From: DATKMS01 sp041497995
GTDB lineage: Bacteria > Desulfobacterota > Binatia > HRBIN30
DNA: 7,391 bases
Direction of reading: 5' to 3'
Assembly: GCA_041497995.1 (NCBI GenBank)
Contig: JBGQHM010000335.1
Span: 1-7,391, forward strand
Shown: in pieces, positions 6,728-7,391 of the stretch
Numbering within the stretch: the stretch's first letter is position 1
Layout of the letters: every line of letters begins with the position of its first letter
The notes under the pieces: generated by a model
The model's database searches: none
The model's input: only the letters and a program-made list of their open reading frames with translations
What the model was told of the DNA's origin: nothing
Program-made: the position numbers and the translations under genes

Positions 6728-7391
6728 GTGCGGATCGTCCAGGTCATCAGCGGCTATCTTCCCCACGAGATGGGTGGGACGCAGATCCAGCTGCGTGACC
6801 TGTCCCGCGGACTGCGCGGGCGCGGCTGCGACGTCGAAGTCTTCACCCGTCTTGCCGGCCGTGAGCACCGCGAGTTCGAGCTCAGCGGCAGTGAGTGGGA
6901 GGGCATCCCGGTTACACGGATCACCAACAACTTCGACGACCTCGATCGCTTCGAGCTCCTCTACACGCATCCGACGATCGACGCACGGTTTGACGAGTTC
7001 CTCGCAGGCAGCCGGCCCGATCTCGTGCACATTCATCATCTCACCTGCCTTTCCACATCGATGATCGAGGTCGCCCGTCGGCGCCACATCCCTGTGGTCA
7101 TGACGTTGCATGACTACTGGATGATCTGCCTGCGCGGCCAACGTATCCGGCCGGAGGACCTCGGAATCTGCGATACCCTCGACCGGGAACGTTGTCTGTC
7201 CTGTTTGAACCGCCTGTGGCCGCATCTCCTGCCACTCTCGGGACCGCGACCTTTGCTGGAGCAACTGCTGCGTCGGCCCCCTTCGCTGCGGAAGATCCGT
7301 GACTGGGAGAGCTACGTGCGACGCATGCTCGGCACGTGTCAAGCACTGACCGCCCCGTCGCGCTTCCATCGAGATCGATTCATCGAGTGGG
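6728..7391 (+). CDS. GT4-family glycosyltransferase, 3'-truncated by window end
   Basis: A GTG at 6728, 1 nt after the TGA of the preceding gene, opens a frame that runs without a stop to the window end (221 residues visible). There is no obvious ribosome site, as expected for translation coupled to the gene before it. The start is chosen because VRIVQVISGYLPHEMGGTQ reproduces the GT4 N-terminus; the next in-frame ATG (6770) would remove the first strand. Visible motifs are HEMGGTQIQLRDLSRGL (13-29), LVHIHH (99-104), TLHDY (126-130) and cysteines 134, 148, 156 and 159, with the same C-x13-C-x7-C-x2-C spacing as the upstream paralogue. The frame reaches APSRF (209-213) at the start of the interdomain linker. 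The nucleotide-sugar-binding C-domain lies beyond the window, so catalytic residues cannot be checked. It is probably the next sugar-adding step in the same pathway. Confidence 0.92.
   Translation, partial: MRIVQVISGYLPHEMGGTQIQLRDLSRGLRGRGCDVEVFTRLAGREHREFELSGSEWEGIPVTRITNNFDDLDRFELLYTHPTIDARFDEFLAGSRPDLVHIHHLTCLSTSMIEVARRRHIPVVMTLHDYWMICLRGQRIRPEDLGICDTLDRERCLSCLNRLWPHLLPLSGPRPLLEQLLRRPPSLRKIRDWESYVRRMLGTCQALTAPSRFHRDRFIEW

Noticed and set aside
6647..7369. 240-codon open frame on the minus strand at the window end
   Set aside because: It is antisense to the third GT4, whose N-terminal motifs and cysteine spacing are unmistakable.

Overview
The window is GC-rich bacterial DNA, almost entirely coding, from a surface-polysaccharide (glycan assembly) locus. 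It holds six protein genes, two of them cut by the window edges. No RNA genes, CRISPR arrays, transposases or integrases were seen. A few features point to an Acidobacteriota-like, possibly Vicinamibacteria-like, host. These are a very long TPR protein of the kind found beside exosortase/PEP-CTERM loci, and a small secreted protein whose C-terminal half looks like a cysteine-bounded 'GW-W' surface domain that I recall from Acidobacteriota proteins. The lineage is an inference from recalled family resemblance; there is no rRNA or housekeeping marker to confirm it.

Layout: (1) 1-1148, plus strand, the C-terminal 381 residues of a GT4 glycosyltransferase. (2) Three minus-strand genes follow, listed in their order of transcription: a membrane-anchored GT2 glycosyltransferase (5166-4114), a TPR protein with about 20 repeats (3950-1722), and a small secreted protein (1725-1117). 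The last two overlap by ATGA, so they are probably translationally coupled. The small gene also runs 32 bp into the end of the first GT4 gene on the opposite strand. (3) A 204-bp divergent intergenic region (5167-5370) carries a perfect 10-bp direct repeat and a possible promoter. (4) On the plus strand, a complete GT4 glycosyltransferase (5371-6726) is followed after 1 nt by a third GT4 (from GTG at 6728), cut by the window end.

The three GT4 enzymes are paralogues sharing a four-cysteine insert after the TLH(D/E)Y motif. Its spacing is identical in the second and third enzymes. Together with the GT2 they probably add successive sugars to a lipid-linked or exported polysaccharide on the cytoplasmic side of the membrane. 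The TPR protein and the small secreted protein probably act on the other side, in export, assembly or surface display. No exosortase, polymerase, flippase or chain-length regulator lies inside the window, so the link to an exosortase system is only suggestive.

Most notable points: the secreted protein looks like a shortened PEP-CTERM-type N-terminal region joined to a different surface domain; the GT4s carry a conserved cysteine quartet; and a three-gene minus-strand block sits inside what otherwise looks like a tandem array of GT4 paralogues.
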